Source: Halioglobus japonicus
Lineage (GTDB): Bacteria; Pseudomonadota; Gammaproteobacteria; Pseudomonadales; Halieaceae
DNA: 64,000 nt
Assembly: GCA_902705825.1 (NCBI GenBank)
Contig: CACSIL010000006.1
Location: 42,284-106,283 of the forward strand
Reading direction: 5' to 3'
Shown: piece by piece, positions 46,369 through 55,551 of the stretch
Position numbering within the stretch: the stretch's first letter is position 1
Layout: every line of letters starts with the position of its first letter
Program-made: the position numbers and the translations under genes
Notes under the pieces: model-generated
Databases searched by the model: none
Seen by the model: the letters and a program-made list of their open reading frames with translations, nothing else
Told to the model about the DNA's origin: nothing

Positions 46369-46995
46369 ATGGCGGAAGCGGAGCACAAGGACAGGAATTG
46401 CCGACGCACGGCGATCATGGAAGCCGCGGCACAATTGTTCGGTCAGGTGGGTTTCGAGGGTACCTCCATGAAAGCGGTGGCCAGTGCTGCGGGCGAGAAG
46501 AAGACACTGGTGCAGTATCACTTCCGCTACAAACAGCAGTTGTGGGAAGAAACGGTGGCGCATGTCTGGGAGCAGCGCAACCAGGCCCTGCCCAGCTTTG
46601 TAGAAGCAGCGCCAGACGACCCCTCCGCGATGGACGCAATGGAAGACCTGTGCCGCTATATCCTGAAATTTACCTTTGCCAACCCCACCTGGGTAAAGAT
46701 CATGTTTCAGGAGGCATCCACCCCGGGGCCGCGGCTGGATTGGATGGTAGAGCGCTTTTTTACCCGGGACTTTGCCGATGGTAAACGCGTGGTCGAAATG
46801 GCCCAGGCTCGCGGCGTACTACCCGATGTGGACCCAATGCACTTGCTGTACACGCTCTCCGGCGCCCTGATTTACCTGATTAATGTCGCGCCCATTATCG
46901 AGCGTGTGACGGGACAGGGGCCCTCAGATGACGTCTTCATGGAGCAGTATGTTTCGACCTTGCTGCAGATACTGTCAGGCGGAAATAAGGCCTGA
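46369..46995 (+). CDS. TetR-family transcriptional repressor
   Basis: This 208-aa protein has a TetR helix-turn-helix at residues ~15-60 (AAAQLFGQVGFEGTSMKAVA, then AAGEKKTLVQYHFRYK). The C-terminal ligand domain is of the 'TetR_C' type. It diverges from the PEP-enzyme/DUF7064/LLM operon and is followed by an SDR, 101 bp later. The twin operators between the divergent genes are its likely target. The inducer is probably the substrate of the neighbouring enzymes (inference). Confidence 0.95.
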   Translation: MAEAEHKDRNCRRTAIMEAAAQLFGQVGFEGTSMKAVASAAGEKKTLVQYHFRYKQQLWEETVAHVWEQRNQALPSFVEAAPDDPSAMDAMEDLCRYILKFTFANPTWVKIMFQEASTPGPRLDWMVERFFTRDFADGKRVVEMAQARGVLPDVDPMHLLYTLSGALIYLINVAPIIERVTGQGPSDDVFMEQYVSTLLQILSGGNKA

Positions 46996-47096
46996 GACAA
47001 CCATGACACAGATATTCAGGGCCGGGCTTTTTAGGCTGAAGTACGAGCTACCCACAAAGGTGACAAACTTGAAAGACACAACACAGGAGTCTTGCA

Positions 47097-47882
47097 GTGA
47101 GTAATGGCGCAAACGAGAGTATAAGTAAGTCGGGGGTAACGTTGGTTACCGGTGGTGCCAGCGGCATGGGCCTGCTACTGGCAAAAAAACTGGCGGCTGC
47201 GGGTGACAAGGTTGTTGTCGTTGACGTCAACCCGGTAGCCGATGGCGTAATTTCCGGCTGCAGCGCCTTTATCTGCGATCTGTCAGATCAGTCAGCGACA
47301 CAGCACCTGATACAGGAGATCGAAGACACTCTGGGAGCTGTCACCCGCCTGATCCACTGTGCGGCCATCATGCCCGGCGGCGATCTCAGCGAAATGGAGG
47401 CGGCGCAAATAAACCGCGTGATGACAGTCAACTACATGGGCACGGTGAATGTGACCAAGGCGGTGCTGCCGGGAATGCTCTCAAGAAATGCCGGTGACAT
47501 CACCGTTATTGGCTCGATGGCGGGCAGCGTATTCACCCATGGACTGGGTGCGTACTGCGCCTCAAAAGCGGCGACGAATACCTTCGTTGAAGTGTTGCAG
47601 CAGGAGAATAGGGACAACAATGTTCACATTATGCTGGTCTGCCCACCCATGGTAAACACACCGCTGGTAGACCAGGCCGTAGCCGGTGGCCCCAAGAGCC
47701 TCAGCCTGGCCAAATCGACCAACCGTATGGCCTCTCCCGAATCCATCGTCGATGCAATACTGCAGGGTCTGGAGAAAGGAGCCGTCACGGTGCACCCCGG
47801 TGAGGCGGGTTTCATGATGTGGTTGCGCCGATTTTCACCGGCCTTGTTGTGGTGGGTGATGCGCAAGGCAAACGCAAGATAA
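47097..47882 (+). CDS. Short-chain dehydrogenase/reductase
   Basis: This is a 261-aa SDR with a GTG start and a CAGGAGT ribosome site. TGGASGMGLLLAKKLAAAGD is the nucleotide-binding motif, VVVDVNP gives the acidic cofactor residue (NAD-type), IHCAAIMPGG is the NNAG-type motif, VIGSMAG holds the catalytic Ser and YCASKAA the Tyr/Lys. The C-terminal extension (GFMMWLRRFSPALLWWVMRK) is hydrophobic, suggesting membrane association or lipid substrate. It lies downstream of TetR and converges with the CNNM gene 4 bp away. Confidence 0.93.
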   Translation: MSNGANESISKSGVTLVTGGASGMGLLLAKKLAAAGDKVVVVDVNPVADGVISGCSAFICDLSDQSATQHLIQEIEDTLGAVTRLIHCAAIMPGGDLSEMEAAQINRVMTVNYMGTVNVTKAVLPGMLSRNAGDITVIGSMAGSVFTHGLGAYCASKAATNTFVEVLQQENRDNNVHIMLVCPPMVNTPLVDQAVAGGPKSLSLAKSTNRMASPESIVDAILQGLEKGAVTVHPGEAGFMMWLRRFSPALLWWVMRKANAR

Positions 47883-47886
47883 GGCT

Positions 47887-48924
47887 TTATTTCAAGGTTT
47901 GGGTGCGCTCGCGGTATTTATCGCGAGCCAGTTCCTGCATATCAGCAACCGTATCACTTTCATCCATAATCTCGCGACCCAGCAACGTCTCTATGGCATC
48001 TTCCAGCGTGACAACACCGGCAGTCTGACCGTATTCATCTTCTACCAGGAACAAGTGGTCACGCCGGCGAATAAAGCTATCCAGCAGGGTCAATATCGGC
48101 AGCTCAAGCGACACTCGGTGGATAGGTACCAAATAATCTGTCACGGGTTTATCGCCGTCGCCCGCCAACATCGCCTCCAGAATGCCCGGGCGCAATACCA
48201 GTCCTATCACTGAATCGAGGCTGTTCTCATACACCGGCAACCGGGTAAACATTGGCTGTGTCTGCAGTTGCGTCATGGCCTCCTTCACCGTGAGCGAGGA
48301 ATTCAGTGCACTTACTACAGCGCGCGGCGTCAGAATTTCGGCTGTGCGAGTCTGTCGCAGCTGCAGTATATTTTCGAGTAATGCCCCTTCCTGCACACCC
48401 AGTGAACCGTGGCGTGTTCCAAGCTTGGCCAGCGCTGTCAATTCCTCGCGGCTGATCATGGCACTGTGATTGCCTTTTCCGAAGAGGTCGGTGAGGCGAC
48501 CCGATAGCCAAACCAGCGGAAACAGCAGCTTCACCAGCCAGGTAATCACCTGCGCTGAAGGCAGTGCGAGTTGCTTCCAGTAGGTGGCTCCCAGCGTCTT
48601 GGGAATAATCTCTGAAAAATACAAAATCACCAAAGTGAGCACAAACGCAATCAATGTTTCCCAGCGGGCACCGAACACCTTGGCCGCCTGCGCTCCCACT
48701 CCCGCAGCACCCATAGTGTGGGCGAAAGTATTGAGTATCAGAATACTGGAGATAGACTTGTCGAGGTTATCCTTCACGTTCTTCAATACGCGTCCGCGAA
48801 TTGGCTTGGGCTCCAGCTGGCTTTCCACAAACGCCGGTGTTACAGACAACAGCACAGCTTCAAGCACGGAGCACAGAAACGAAACGCCGATCGCAATTAC
48901 CAGATAGGTGATTAGCAGGGTCAT
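47887..48924 (-). CDS. CNNM (DUF21) / CBS-domain transporter, hemolysin-type family
   Basis: This 345-aa protein has an N-terminal DUF21/CNNM transmembrane part (three to four helices; VLILYFSEIIPKTLGATYWK is conserved and holds a Na+/Mg2+ transport motif). Residues ~200-330 carry a pair of CBS domains (MTQLQTQPMFTRLPVYENSL; DHLFLVEDEYGQTAGVVTLE; DAIETLLGREIMDE). Members are Mg2+/Co2+ efflux or Na+-coupled exporters. No CorC-HlyC (transporter-associated) C-domain is present. Confidence 0.92.
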   Translation of the reverse strand: MTLLITYLVIAIGVSFLCSVLEAVLLSVTPAFVESQLEPKPIRGRVLKNVKDNLDKSISSILILNTFAHTMGAAGVGAQAAKVFGARWETLIAFVLTLVILYFSEIIPKTLGATYWKQLALPSAQVITWLVKLLFPLVWLSGRLTDLFGKGNHSAMISREELTALAKLGTRHGSLGVQEGALLENILQLRQTRTAEILTPRAVVSALNSSLTVKEAMTQLQTQPMFTRLPVYENSLDSVIGLVLRPGILEAMLAGDGDKPVTDYLVPIHRVSLELPILTLLDSFIRRRDHLFLVEDEYGQTAGVVTLEDAIETLLGREIMDESDTVADMQELARDKYRERTQTLK

Positions 48925-49219
48925 GATGTTACCTATTCAGAAAACAACTACAGGCTGAATCTCCATTCATCCAGCCACCCCTATCCCGGTCTGGCACGAG
49001 CTGTTTTGCCGGTGAGGCAGCAACCAGGTCCGGTACAATCCACGCCAATATTCGCATCATAAACACCGCTTACGCAGGTGGCAGTACGAACCGTTATGGG
49101 CGTGACAGCGCTGATGCTATCACAAGGTTGGGCCGAACACCGCGCAAGGTTTTACAAACCCGGCTGATGCACTGAAGCGCTGTTAGCCCATGAGCGCGGC
49201 TGTCGCTGTATCACCTATT

Positions 49220-50242
49220 CTAGTGAAGATAGTGGTCGCGCAGCAGAGCAATCTTTGCCTCATTCAAACCCAGTGCGGCCTGGTAGAACGCTTGCTTTGA
49301 GGTGTAGCGCTCGCGGATTTCCTTGAAACAGGCGAGAATGTACTCGGGTCGAACTTCCAGCATGGGCCGCAGAATATCGTGCCCCAGAGCACTGCCGCTG
49401 GCATCGGTCACCTGGCTGGACAGGCGCTCGAGCTCTTCGTCGAGCGGGAGACAGGCATTGGTGAGCAGGTAGTCCGTCACTATATCGTCTTCCTCCACAC
49501 CCAGCACATCGAGAATCAGGGCAGCGCCAAAACCCGTGCGATCCTTACCAGAAGCACAGTGCAGGAGTAGCCGTTGGTCGTGAGTGAGCAGGTATTCAAA
49601 CATGCTGGCATAGCGTGGCATCTGGGTAGCGACCAGCTCGCGGTTCATCGTCTCCATAAATGCAGCAGAGTCCTGCACATCGATGACCCCGTTGTACAGC
49701 CCTGCCATAAAACTCTGGGAACTGCCGGGAGAAATGGGAAGGTTCGCTATCATAAGATCGGAATCATCCCCCAATTGTGTCGGCTCCAACTCCTGCTCTA
49801 CCGCTTGTCGAAAATCGCAGATCAGCTTGATACCCAGGCGGCGGACATAATCGATATCGGTAGCCGACAGCACAGACAACTTGCTGGATCGATAAATTCT
49901 GCCCCATTTCAAATGCCTTCCACCGTGCGCCTGATAGCCACCCAGATCGCGAAAATTTGGCGCGCCCTGTAGCGTCAATCTGCGCTCTGCCGATACAAAA
50001 TGCGAGCCATTTTCAAACGCCAGAAGGAAGTAGTGTCTGGTAGCTTTATCAGGATTTTCCACCAGGACGACTTCGTCATTAGTTTCTGCCACGGGCAGGC
50101 CCGGCGGCCGCCCACTGTAAAAATGCTCTGGATCATCCGACATATAGATAGTGACTTTTTGTCCGGGCGTTGCACTGCGCCAGCGGATGACATAATTTTT
50201 GTCCTCGTTGTGCTCCACGAGGCAGGAAATAAGCTCGAGCAT
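49220..50242 (-). CDS. Tyrosine/dual-specificity protein phosphatase-like
   Basis: This 340-aa protein has an N-terminal region with a fibronectin-like beta character (CLVEHNEDKNYVIRWRSATP) followed by a Y-phosphatase fold: NFRDLGGYQAHGGRHLKWGR IYRS is the conserved entry and the CX5R loop is HCASGKDRTGFG, supplying the catalytic Cys and Arg. The C-terminal half is helical (DYLLTNACLPLDEELERLSS). Substrates may be phosphoproteins or phosphorylated sugars/lipids. The ATG overlaps the kinase stop by 1 nt (TGATG), so the two are coupled. Confidence 0.9.
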   Translation of the reverse strand: MLELISCLVEHNEDKNYVIRWRSATPGQKVTIYMSDDPEHFYSGRPPGLPVAETNDEVVLVENPDKATRHYFLLAFENGSHFVSAERRLTLQGAPNFRDLGGYQAHGGRHLKWGRIYRSSKLSVLSATDIDYVRRLGIKLICDFRQAVEQELEPTQLGDDSDLMIANLPISPGSSQSFMAGLYNGVIDVQDSAAFMETMNRELVATQMPRYASMFEYLLTHDQRLLLHCASGKDRTGFGAALILDVLGVEEDDIVTDYLLTNACLPLDEELERLSSQVTDASGSALGHDILRPMLEVRPEYILACFKEIRERYTSKQAFYQAALGLNEAKIALLRDHYLH

Positions 50243-51333
50243 CAGGTTTCTGTCTTTGTCTGTGGAATCGTGGGTTGAGCAGACTGTCGTGACAAATCGT
50301 CCAGCAGTTCTGGAACAAGCTCGTCCAGCCGCACTATGATGGGCAGTATGAATGAGATCTGCTGCTCACCCAGATCATGCTGTTTAGCCTCTTCCAGATT
50401 CACGACACGCCCGATATTGTACATAAGCCAGTCCAGCCACTTCCCCAATAAGCAATGCAGCGCAGCTTCAAACAGATCACGCGTGATGGTGCCGCCCGCC
50501 TCGGTATAGGCCCTGACAAACTGTGAAAACATGTTTCGATCGAAGTCTTCAGTGATGCCGCTCCACTCAAGGGCAACAGAGGTCACCTCGTGGGTAGGAT
50601 TCATCTTGTGCGCTGATTCCCAGTCGATAATCACTGCGTTGTCGCTGGCATCCCAGAGTACATTTTTCTGATCGAGATCGCCGTGGCTGACGATCTGTCG
50701 CCGGCCAAGTAGAGGTAGTGCCCGCTTGTATTGCTCGGCGATGCGACACAGCAGTGCACGGTATTCGTTGATCTCTTCGGCCATTTGCGGGTCCGCGTCT
50801 TTACAAAGATGAACCATCATCTCGAAGTCTGCTTTTTCAGTGGCATCGGCTAGTTTTGACTCTACGCCGACAACTTCGATGTCAGCCTCATGCATCTTTG
50901 CCAGCAATCGGGCAACAGCGAGTGCGTGATGAACGGAGACCTCGCCATCACCAAGTGCAACAGCATCCGTCCAGGGATAGACAAGGTAGGCTTCGTTATC
51001 GAGCAAATGCAGATAGTGATCCTGATATTTCAACGCGTGTACGGCGGCGATCCCGCATTGGGCAAACTTTGCCGCGATGGCTTCAGTTACGTTGTAGTGG
51101 TGAATCGTCTTTGCGTCACCGAGATCGGTATCTGGGGATAGTTGTTTGACAACAAAACAGCCGCGCTCGGCTGGCAGCTTCCAGACACGATGATGAAAAC
51201 CGCCTGCGAGACTCGAAACCGCCGCCACTGGCTGACCAAGTTCAAGCCGTGAACACAGCACCTCGACATGCGCGTCGTTGTCGGACAGAGGAATAAACAC
51301 GGGTGGAGCTCCCTTGCTGTTTGCGATATACAT
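50242..51333 (-). CDS. APH/choline-kinase-like phosphotransferase
   Basis: This 363-aa kinase has SHGDLDQKNVLWDASDNAVI followed by IDWESAH, supplying the catalytic Asp and Asn/Mg-binding motifs of the aminoglycoside phosphotransferase/choline kinase fold. WKLPAERGCFVVKQL holds the ATP-binding Lys. The start is an ATG at 51333. It forms a pair with the phosphatase downstream, so one substrate may be phosphorylated and dephosphorylated (inference). No resistance role is indicated. Confidence 0.88.
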   Translation of the reverse strand: MYIANSKGAPPVFIPLSDNDAHVEVLCSRLELGQPVAAVSSLAGGFHHRVWKLPAERGCFVVKQLSPDTDLGDAKTIHHYNVTEAIAAKFAQCGIAAVHALKYQDHYLHLLDNEAYLVYPWTDAVALGDGEVSVHHALAVARLLAKMHEADIEVVGVESKLADATEKADFEMMVHLCKDADPQMAEEINEYRALLCRIAEQYKRALPLLGRRQIVSHGDLDQKNVLWDASDNAVIIDWESAHKMNPTHEVTSVALEWSGITEDFDRNMFSQFVRAYTEAGGTITRDLFEAALHCLLGKWLDWLMYNIGRVVNLEEAKQHDLGEQQISFILPIIVRLDELVPELLDDLSRQSAQPTIPQTKTET

Positions 51334-51580
51334 AGCGGGCTATCTGACCTCCGCCCACTATAGCAATTTCTTTCTCCGGTTAGCGACTCCAAGTGAGCGC
51401 TGATTACACCATAATTCCAGCCAGTATTCTGGCTCCTGGTACACGGTTATATACGCCACCGACATTGTCAGGAGATTAGTTCGAAGGGGCTTACTGATTT
51501 TCTATAATTGAGAGTCGGGCCATAGTGTTATCCACAATGGGCTATATACTTAACCGATACAAATATTGGGAGACATTGAG

Positions 51581-51985
51581 ATGGTTAGTGGGAGTTGCCT
51601 TTGCGGCAGTATTAAATATGAAGTTGAAATAGTGCCAGAGCAAATATTTAACTGTCATTGTCAGTTTTGTCGAAAGGCACATGGGGCCGACTATGCCACG
51701 GTCGCTGTTGCGAACGCGTCAACATTAAAAGTAACGGATGAAAAAGGGGTTCTAAAAGAGCATAAGAATGACATTGGTGGTTTTCGCGCATTTTGCTCAG
51801 AATGTGGCTCAAGATTAATGAACTATGCAGAAGATAAGAATATGTGGCTCTGTATAACACTGGCAACGGTAGATACGCCCATCAGCTACAAGCCTGTAGC
51901 ACATGCAAACCTTGAATCCAAAGCAAGCTGGTGCGAACCCTATGAGGGTATACCACAATTTTCAGGTCTTCCCGAAGGTATATAG
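51581..51985 (+). CDS. GFA/CENP-V-type zinc protein
   Basis: From the ATG at 51581 (GGGAGA site) this is 134 aa. The zinc ligands are seen in GSCLCGSIKYEV, NCHCQFCRKAHG and FCSECGSRL, the glutathione-dependent formaldehyde-activating enzyme/CENP-V fold. It may bind glutathione or S-hydroxymethylglutathione. The codon composition is more AT-rich than its neighbours, which suggests recent acquisition. It stands alone, with gaps of about 250 and 160 bp on its sides. Confidence 0.9.
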   Translation: MVSGSCLCGSIKYEVEIVPEQIFNCHCQFCRKAHGADYATVAVANASTLKVTDEKGVLKEHKNDIGGFRAFCSECGSRLMNYAEDKNMWLCITLATVDTPISYKPVAHANLESKASWCEPYEGIPQFSGLPEGI

Positions 51986-52144
51986 CCCGTTTAGTGACGA
52001 ACGGCGCCTGTCGAGGAACGCATGAACGAGTACATTCAGGCAATGAAGCCCATCAAATGAAAAGCGCAATGAGAAACTGGGGATTGTTCGGTAAATACGC
52101 AACAAGACATGCCCGAGAGAAGCGTAATACGTAGAGATTTTATG

Positions 52145-52936
52145 CTATGCCAATTGCTCGTGTCGAATAGAAATCAAACCCTGCTCAACCCACGATCGCA
52201 ATAGCTGTGCAGATGTTAATGCGCTCTCGCTGCTGTCCGACACCAATAACGATACCGCCTCGCAGATATTGGAAAAGCTTTCCCCGCGGGAAATACATTC
52301 AATTGCAGCTAACTCCAGGTCGGAGACACTGCGCCACGCCGCCACCAGATCAGCTTGCCGGTAGACGATCCAGTTCATTGTTTGTTTAGCTGGCTCAGGT
52401 GGCTGCTGTTCTGCCGACAGCGCCTGCCATAGCGGCGGTGTATTCCAGTGCAACACCATGACACTTACCGAAGGATGCAGGATAAACTGCAATTCGCCCC
52501 ATGACTCTGGCGCAATCGCCTGCAAATTTTCTACTGTCAGTCGCTCAGCATCCGCCGCGTCGACGGTGTGACGTAAGGCCCACTCAAAGCGGGCGAGCTC
52601 CGATAGAATAGGCAGACCAGCGTATGGCTTCTCGCGCTGGAGAAAGCCCTCCAGTGCATGGCCAAACCAACGAATGGAGGCACGCGTGGGCGGGTTAAGA
52701 CGCAGGTATGCTCTGCCCATCGAGTCAAAGTCTGTATCGCCAAGCAATTGGTGCAGCGCAGGGTAATTGCTGCGCAACGCTTCAACCAACCGAATGACGT
52801 AGGCGTTGCTATATATTTGCAACTGCGCCTGCGCACTGATGGCTCCCTCCAGCAGGTTCGCAATAAGAACTTCATCACATTGCTGCGCCTGCAAGATCTG
52901 TTGCTGGAAACTGTCCTGCCATTCACGCAACTGCAT
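52145..52936 (-). CDS. bufC: BufC/HvfC-type DNA-binding-domain protein (DUF2063), bufferin maturation
   Basis: From the ATG at 52936 this is 263 aa, overlapping the bufB stop by 14 nt. The first ~100 residues ([18 protein letters not shown], then [31 protein letters not shown]) are the DUF2063 domain found beside DUF692 in bufferin, methanobactin-like and HvfA operons. It is the partner protein that forms a complex with the DUF692 enzyme and probably presents the precursor peptide. The family role is established for related systems; here it is inferred from order and overlap. Confidence 0.9.
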   Translation of the reverse strand: MQLREWQDSFQQQILQAQQCDEVLIANLLEGAISAQAQLQIYSNAYVIRLVEALRSNYPALHQLLGDTDFDSMGRAYLRLNPPTRASIRWFGHALEGFLQREKPYAGLPILSELARFEWALRHTVDAADAERLTVENLQAIAPESWGELQFILHPSVSVMVLHWNTPPLWQALSAEQQPPEPAKQTMNWIVYRQADLVAAWRSVSDLELAAIECISRGESFSNICEAVSLLVSDSSESALTSAQLLRSWVEQGLISIRHEQLA

Positions 52937-53753
52937 GCTGAGCTCCCGATTGGCTAAAACTTCGCGCCCGGTCCAGTTCTGCGACCAACGCCTCCAGCGG
53001 CGGAATATTGTCATCACGCTCGATCATTGTGGGTATCTCACCGAACAATTCAGTGGCAGCAACATATAGCGCCCAAACATCTTCACACACCGCCTGATCA
53101 TGAGTGTCGATACAGTGGCTGCCATGGTCACTGTGGCCCGCCAAGTGCCATTGACGAATCCGCTGCGCGGGTAAGGCCTGCAGATAAGTCAGAGCGTCAA
53201 ACTGGTGATTGCGACTGGAGACATAGATATTGTTGATATCGACCAGCAGATCACAATCCGCCTCTTCGGCAATGGCCGAAACGAACTCCCATTCTTTAAG
53301 GGGTGCCGCGGCCTGAACGTAAGTTGAGACATTCTCTATCGTCAACCGCCGCCCCAAAATATCCTGCACTTGACGGATACGGCCTGCCACATGTGTGATG
53401 GCCTCTTCGGTATAGGGAAGTGGCAGTAAATCGTGCATGCGCTGTCCGGCAACACCCGTCCAGCACAGGTGGTCAGAAACAATCGCTGGACTTACTCGAT
53501 CGGCCAATGCCTTTATGCTCGCCAGGTACTCCAGATCAAGCGGGTCACACGAACCGATGTTCATAGCAACACCGTGCATGGCGATTGGATACCGCTCGCG
53601 GATTTTGTCCAGATAATAGAGCGGCTTGCCGCCAGGGACGAGATAGTTGTCGGAGAGTATTTCGAGCCAGTCCACACGCGGACGGCCATGTATAAAGTCG
53701 TGGTAATGCTCGGGGCGTAACCCGAGACCGAAACCCTTAAGCTTAGTAGTCAT
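52923..53753 (-). CDS. bufB: BufB/HvfB-type multinuclear iron enzyme (DUF692)
   Basis: From the ATG at 53753 this is 276 aa; a longer frame to 53795 is less likely. It is a TIM-barrel metalloenzyme with the conserved His/Asp/Glu ligands seen in [40 protein letters not shown] and [23 protein letters not shown]692 enzymes (MbnB, BufB, HvfB, TglH) oxidise peptide cysteines, typically to thiooxazoles or oxazolone-thioamides. It would modify the BufA cysteines, forming a copper-binding product. Confidence 0.93.
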   Translation of the reverse strand: MTTKLKGFGLGLRPEHYHDFIHGRPRVDWLEILSDNYLVPGGKPLYYLDKIRERYPIAMHGVAMNIGSCDPLDLEYLASIKALADRVSPAIVSDHLCWTGVAGQRMHDLLPLPYTEEAITHVAGRIRQVQDILGRRLTIENVSTYVQAAAPLKEWEFVSAIAEEADCDLLVDINNIYVSSRNHQFDALTYLQALPAQRIRQWHLAGHSDHGSHCIDTHDQAVCEDVWALYVAATELFGEIPTMIERDDNIPPLEALVAELDRARSFSQSGAQHAVA

Positions 53754-53812
53754 TGTCTTATCGAATGCAGGACACGGAAAACCGTGTCCGTACACTCTTC
53801 TCCATCTGCTGC

Positions 53813-54073
53813 TTACTTAAGAACCGTTCCACCTTTCTCGGTGCACTCGTCGGCAGAGCCGGTCATTATCCAGCCGTGACCTTTACAGGCATTCTGGCCT
53901 GCGCAAGCGCTTTCTGCTGTTTGGCATTTTGAGGTTCCCTTACAGGAATTGATGCCCTGGCACTTTACTGAACCTGCCTCATCTGTATCGCCTGCAAAGG
54001 CTGGCATAATAGCTGCGCTGGAAAAGAGTGCGGCTGCTGAGGCGGCAAGCGCCATTTTTGCAATTGTATTCAT
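53813..54073 (-). CDS. bufA: Bufferin-type precursor peptide (BufA), copper-binding RiPP
   Basis: From the ATG at 54073 this is 86 aa: signal peptide [20 protein letters not shown]...AFA and a mature Cys-rich part of about 55 residues. The mature part holds six cysteines in CxG/CxT steps: [42 protein letters not shown]. It is the substrate of BufB/BufC. The product buffers copper in the periplasm in described systems. The CKG-rich type differs from DUF2282-type BufA1; I cannot name the subfamily with certainty. The stop lies 60 nt upstream of bufB. Shared promoter motif lies at 54135-54164. Confidence 0.88.
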   Translation of the reverse strand: MNTIAKMALAASAAALFSSAAIMPAFAGDTDEAGSVKCQGINSCKGTSKCQTAESACAGQNACKGHGWIMTGSADECTEKGGTVLK

Positions 54074-54134
54074 GGTAGTTCTCCGGTTTTCATTGTTGTA
54101 CATCGAAATAGTTTGCGAGAGAAAGACTCGCCCA

Positions 54135-54164
54135 AATTAGATGCAGTCGAGTGACAGTTGTTAC
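54135..54164 (-). promoter_or_regulatory. ECF-type promoter motif upstream of bufA
   Basis: Read on the minus strand: GTAACAA (54164-54158), 13-nt spacer, GCATCTAATT (54144-54135), 62 nt before the bufA ATG. Identical two-box layout to the copies upstream of doxX and the DUF3179 gene. Confidence 0.75.
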
Positions 54165-54246
54165 ACGCTCCTGGAAAACTATTCCCTCTGAATAAATCAT
54201 TTTTTGTAGGAGAAAACAGGCCGCCAGATTACTCATCATCTGTGAA

Positions 54247-54900
54247 TCAACTACGTTTACTCAACCAGCCCGCTAGCCAGTAATCCAGACTTACGTAGCG
54301 GCCGCCTCCGGTAAAGAACAGGACCAGTAACATCAGGAAATAGGTCGCGCCAAACTCGATCCCATTATTGAGTATCACGATATTACCTTTACCAGTCAGC
54401 CAGCTATAGTTCCCGTGCTTGCGCAACAGACTGCGCGCGGCATCCAGACGTTTACCAACCTCTCTACTATTTTCGATACTGCGCTCGGCGGCGGGAATAC
54501 CTATGGCAGCAAGAGGCCGTGCCATGCTGGTTGCTGGATCGGATGGGGCTATAGCAAACCATCCGCTATCCCAGTGGACTGAGAATATTGCCACCAGCAT
54601 GGTGATCATCAGGGGTATAGCGGTGTATCGAGTGGCCAATCCAAACAAAAGCATAAATCCACCCACGAGTTCTGCAAAGACGGCCAGAAATGCCATGAGC
54701 CAGGGCAGAGGAAGCCCCAGTCCCCAATCCTCATTACCAAACCAACTCACGGTATCGTCAAAAGCCACAAATTTTGTTAAGCCCGCCGAGATGAAGATCG
54801 GGGCGAGATAGAGTCGCAGTAGCAATGGCGCGAGAAAATCCAGTTTGCGCGATGAATTGAGTCGTTCATGTAGTCTTACAAAAGGTGTCGTTGAAATCAC
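54247..54900 (-). CDS. DoxX family membrane protein, HvfX-type
   Basis: This 217-aa integral membrane protein has four to five helices of the DoxX type (LAPIFISAGLTKFVAFDDTV, then LPWLMAFLAVFAELVGGFML, LLFGLATRYTAIPLMITMLV). DoxX proteins near DUF692/DUF2063 are annotated HvfX and are thought to support copper-peptide maturation or electron supply. It precedes bufA, with 173 bp between containing the bufA promoter motif; its own promoter motif is 54933-54962. Confidence 0.88.
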   Translation of the reverse strand: MISTTPFVRLHERLNSSRKLDFLAPLLLRLYLAPIFISAGLTKFVAFDDTVSWFGNEDWGLGLPLPWLMAFLAVFAELVGGFMLLFGLATRYTAIPLMITMLVAIFSVHWDSGWFAIAPSDPATSMARPLAAIGIPAAERSIENSREVGKRLDAARSLLRKHGNYSWLTGKGNIVILNNGIEFGATYFLMLLVLFFTGGGRYVSLDYWLAGWLSKRS

Positions 54901-54932
54901 AGTAATAACCTGCCTCGTTAGCCAATTGAGCC

Positions 54933-54962
54933 TATTGGATGCAAGTAAGCAGGTATTGTTAC
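54933..54962 (-). promoter_or_regulatory. ECF-type promoter motif upstream of doxX
   Basis: Minus strand: GTAACAA (54962-54956), 13 nt, GCATCCAATA (54942-54933), 33 nt before the ATG at 54900. Confidence 0.75.
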
Positions 54963-54990
54963 GTTCGCGATAGATATTGCGGACGGCTAA

Positions 54991-55455
54991 TCAGAATTCC
55001 AACAGGATATATTCTTTATCCGCGAGTTCGATAAGCTGCTGCTCTTCCTCTGGCGAATCATTCCACTGCTTGAGGCCATCAGACTCCTCCGTTTTGTGAA
55101 ACAACAGCAAGGAGCCGCCTACGATCTTGAAATTGGTGGGGTCAAGCGGCACTGCGCCACCCAGTGTCAGGCTGTAAGGGCAAACCTTGTATTTTGGCTC
55201 GTACTTCTCAGGATCCTTAGTAAACAGTTCAACCTGATCTGCCGAGGCCAGATAGTAAGTACTACCTCTGTGCTTTACAGCAAATTCCTCCTTACCCTGC
55301 TCAGCATTATTCTTAGTGAAGTAGGATACGGGACTATAACCTCCAATCGCCGGCGTGTGACTATCCTGATCTACGCTCTGCGAGTAGACGGAAACAGAAA
55401 ACAGGACGCCCGATAGAAAGAGTATGAAAAGATGGTAGCGAAATGATATTTGCAT
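54991..55455 (-). CDS. Secreted YHS-domain protein
   Basis: From the ATG at 55455 this is 154 aa with signal peptide MQISFRYHLFILFLSGVLFS. The YHS-like segment (TPAIGGYSPVSYFTKNNAEQ, then FAVKHRGSTYYLASADQVEL) is followed by KYKVCPYSLTLGGAVPLDP, where family members carry a Tyr-Cys metal-binding pair (here KVCPYS). YHS domains bind copper or other metals in periplasmic heavy-metal proteins. Its placement between the bufferin operon and the MBL/DUF3179 genes suggests a copper-related role (inference). Confidence 0.82.
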   Translation of the reverse strand: MQISFRYHLFILFLSGVLFSVSVYSQSVDQDSHTPAIGGYSPVSYFTKNNAEQGKEEFAVKHRGSTYYLASADQVELFTKDPEKYEPKYKVCPYSLTLGGAVPLDPTNFKIVGGSLLLFHKTEESDGLKQWNDSPEEEQQLIELADKEYILLEF

Positions 55456-55513
55456 AGAAAACTGCCTCCGGTTGGTGGATAGATGGGCCAAACGGCACTT
55501 CGCGCCAATTGAC

Positions 55514-55543
55514 CAACTGACGAAACGTGCACTTCGTAGTTAC
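55514..55543 (-). promoter_or_regulatory. Possible variant of the ECF promoter motif upstream of the YHS gene
   Basis: Minus strand: GTAACTA (55543-55537), 13 nt, TCGTCAGTTG (55523-55514). The -35 box differs at one position; the -10 box keeps CRTC only. Weaker than the other three copies. Confidence 0.3.
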
Positions 55544-55551
55544 CCGCTCAT

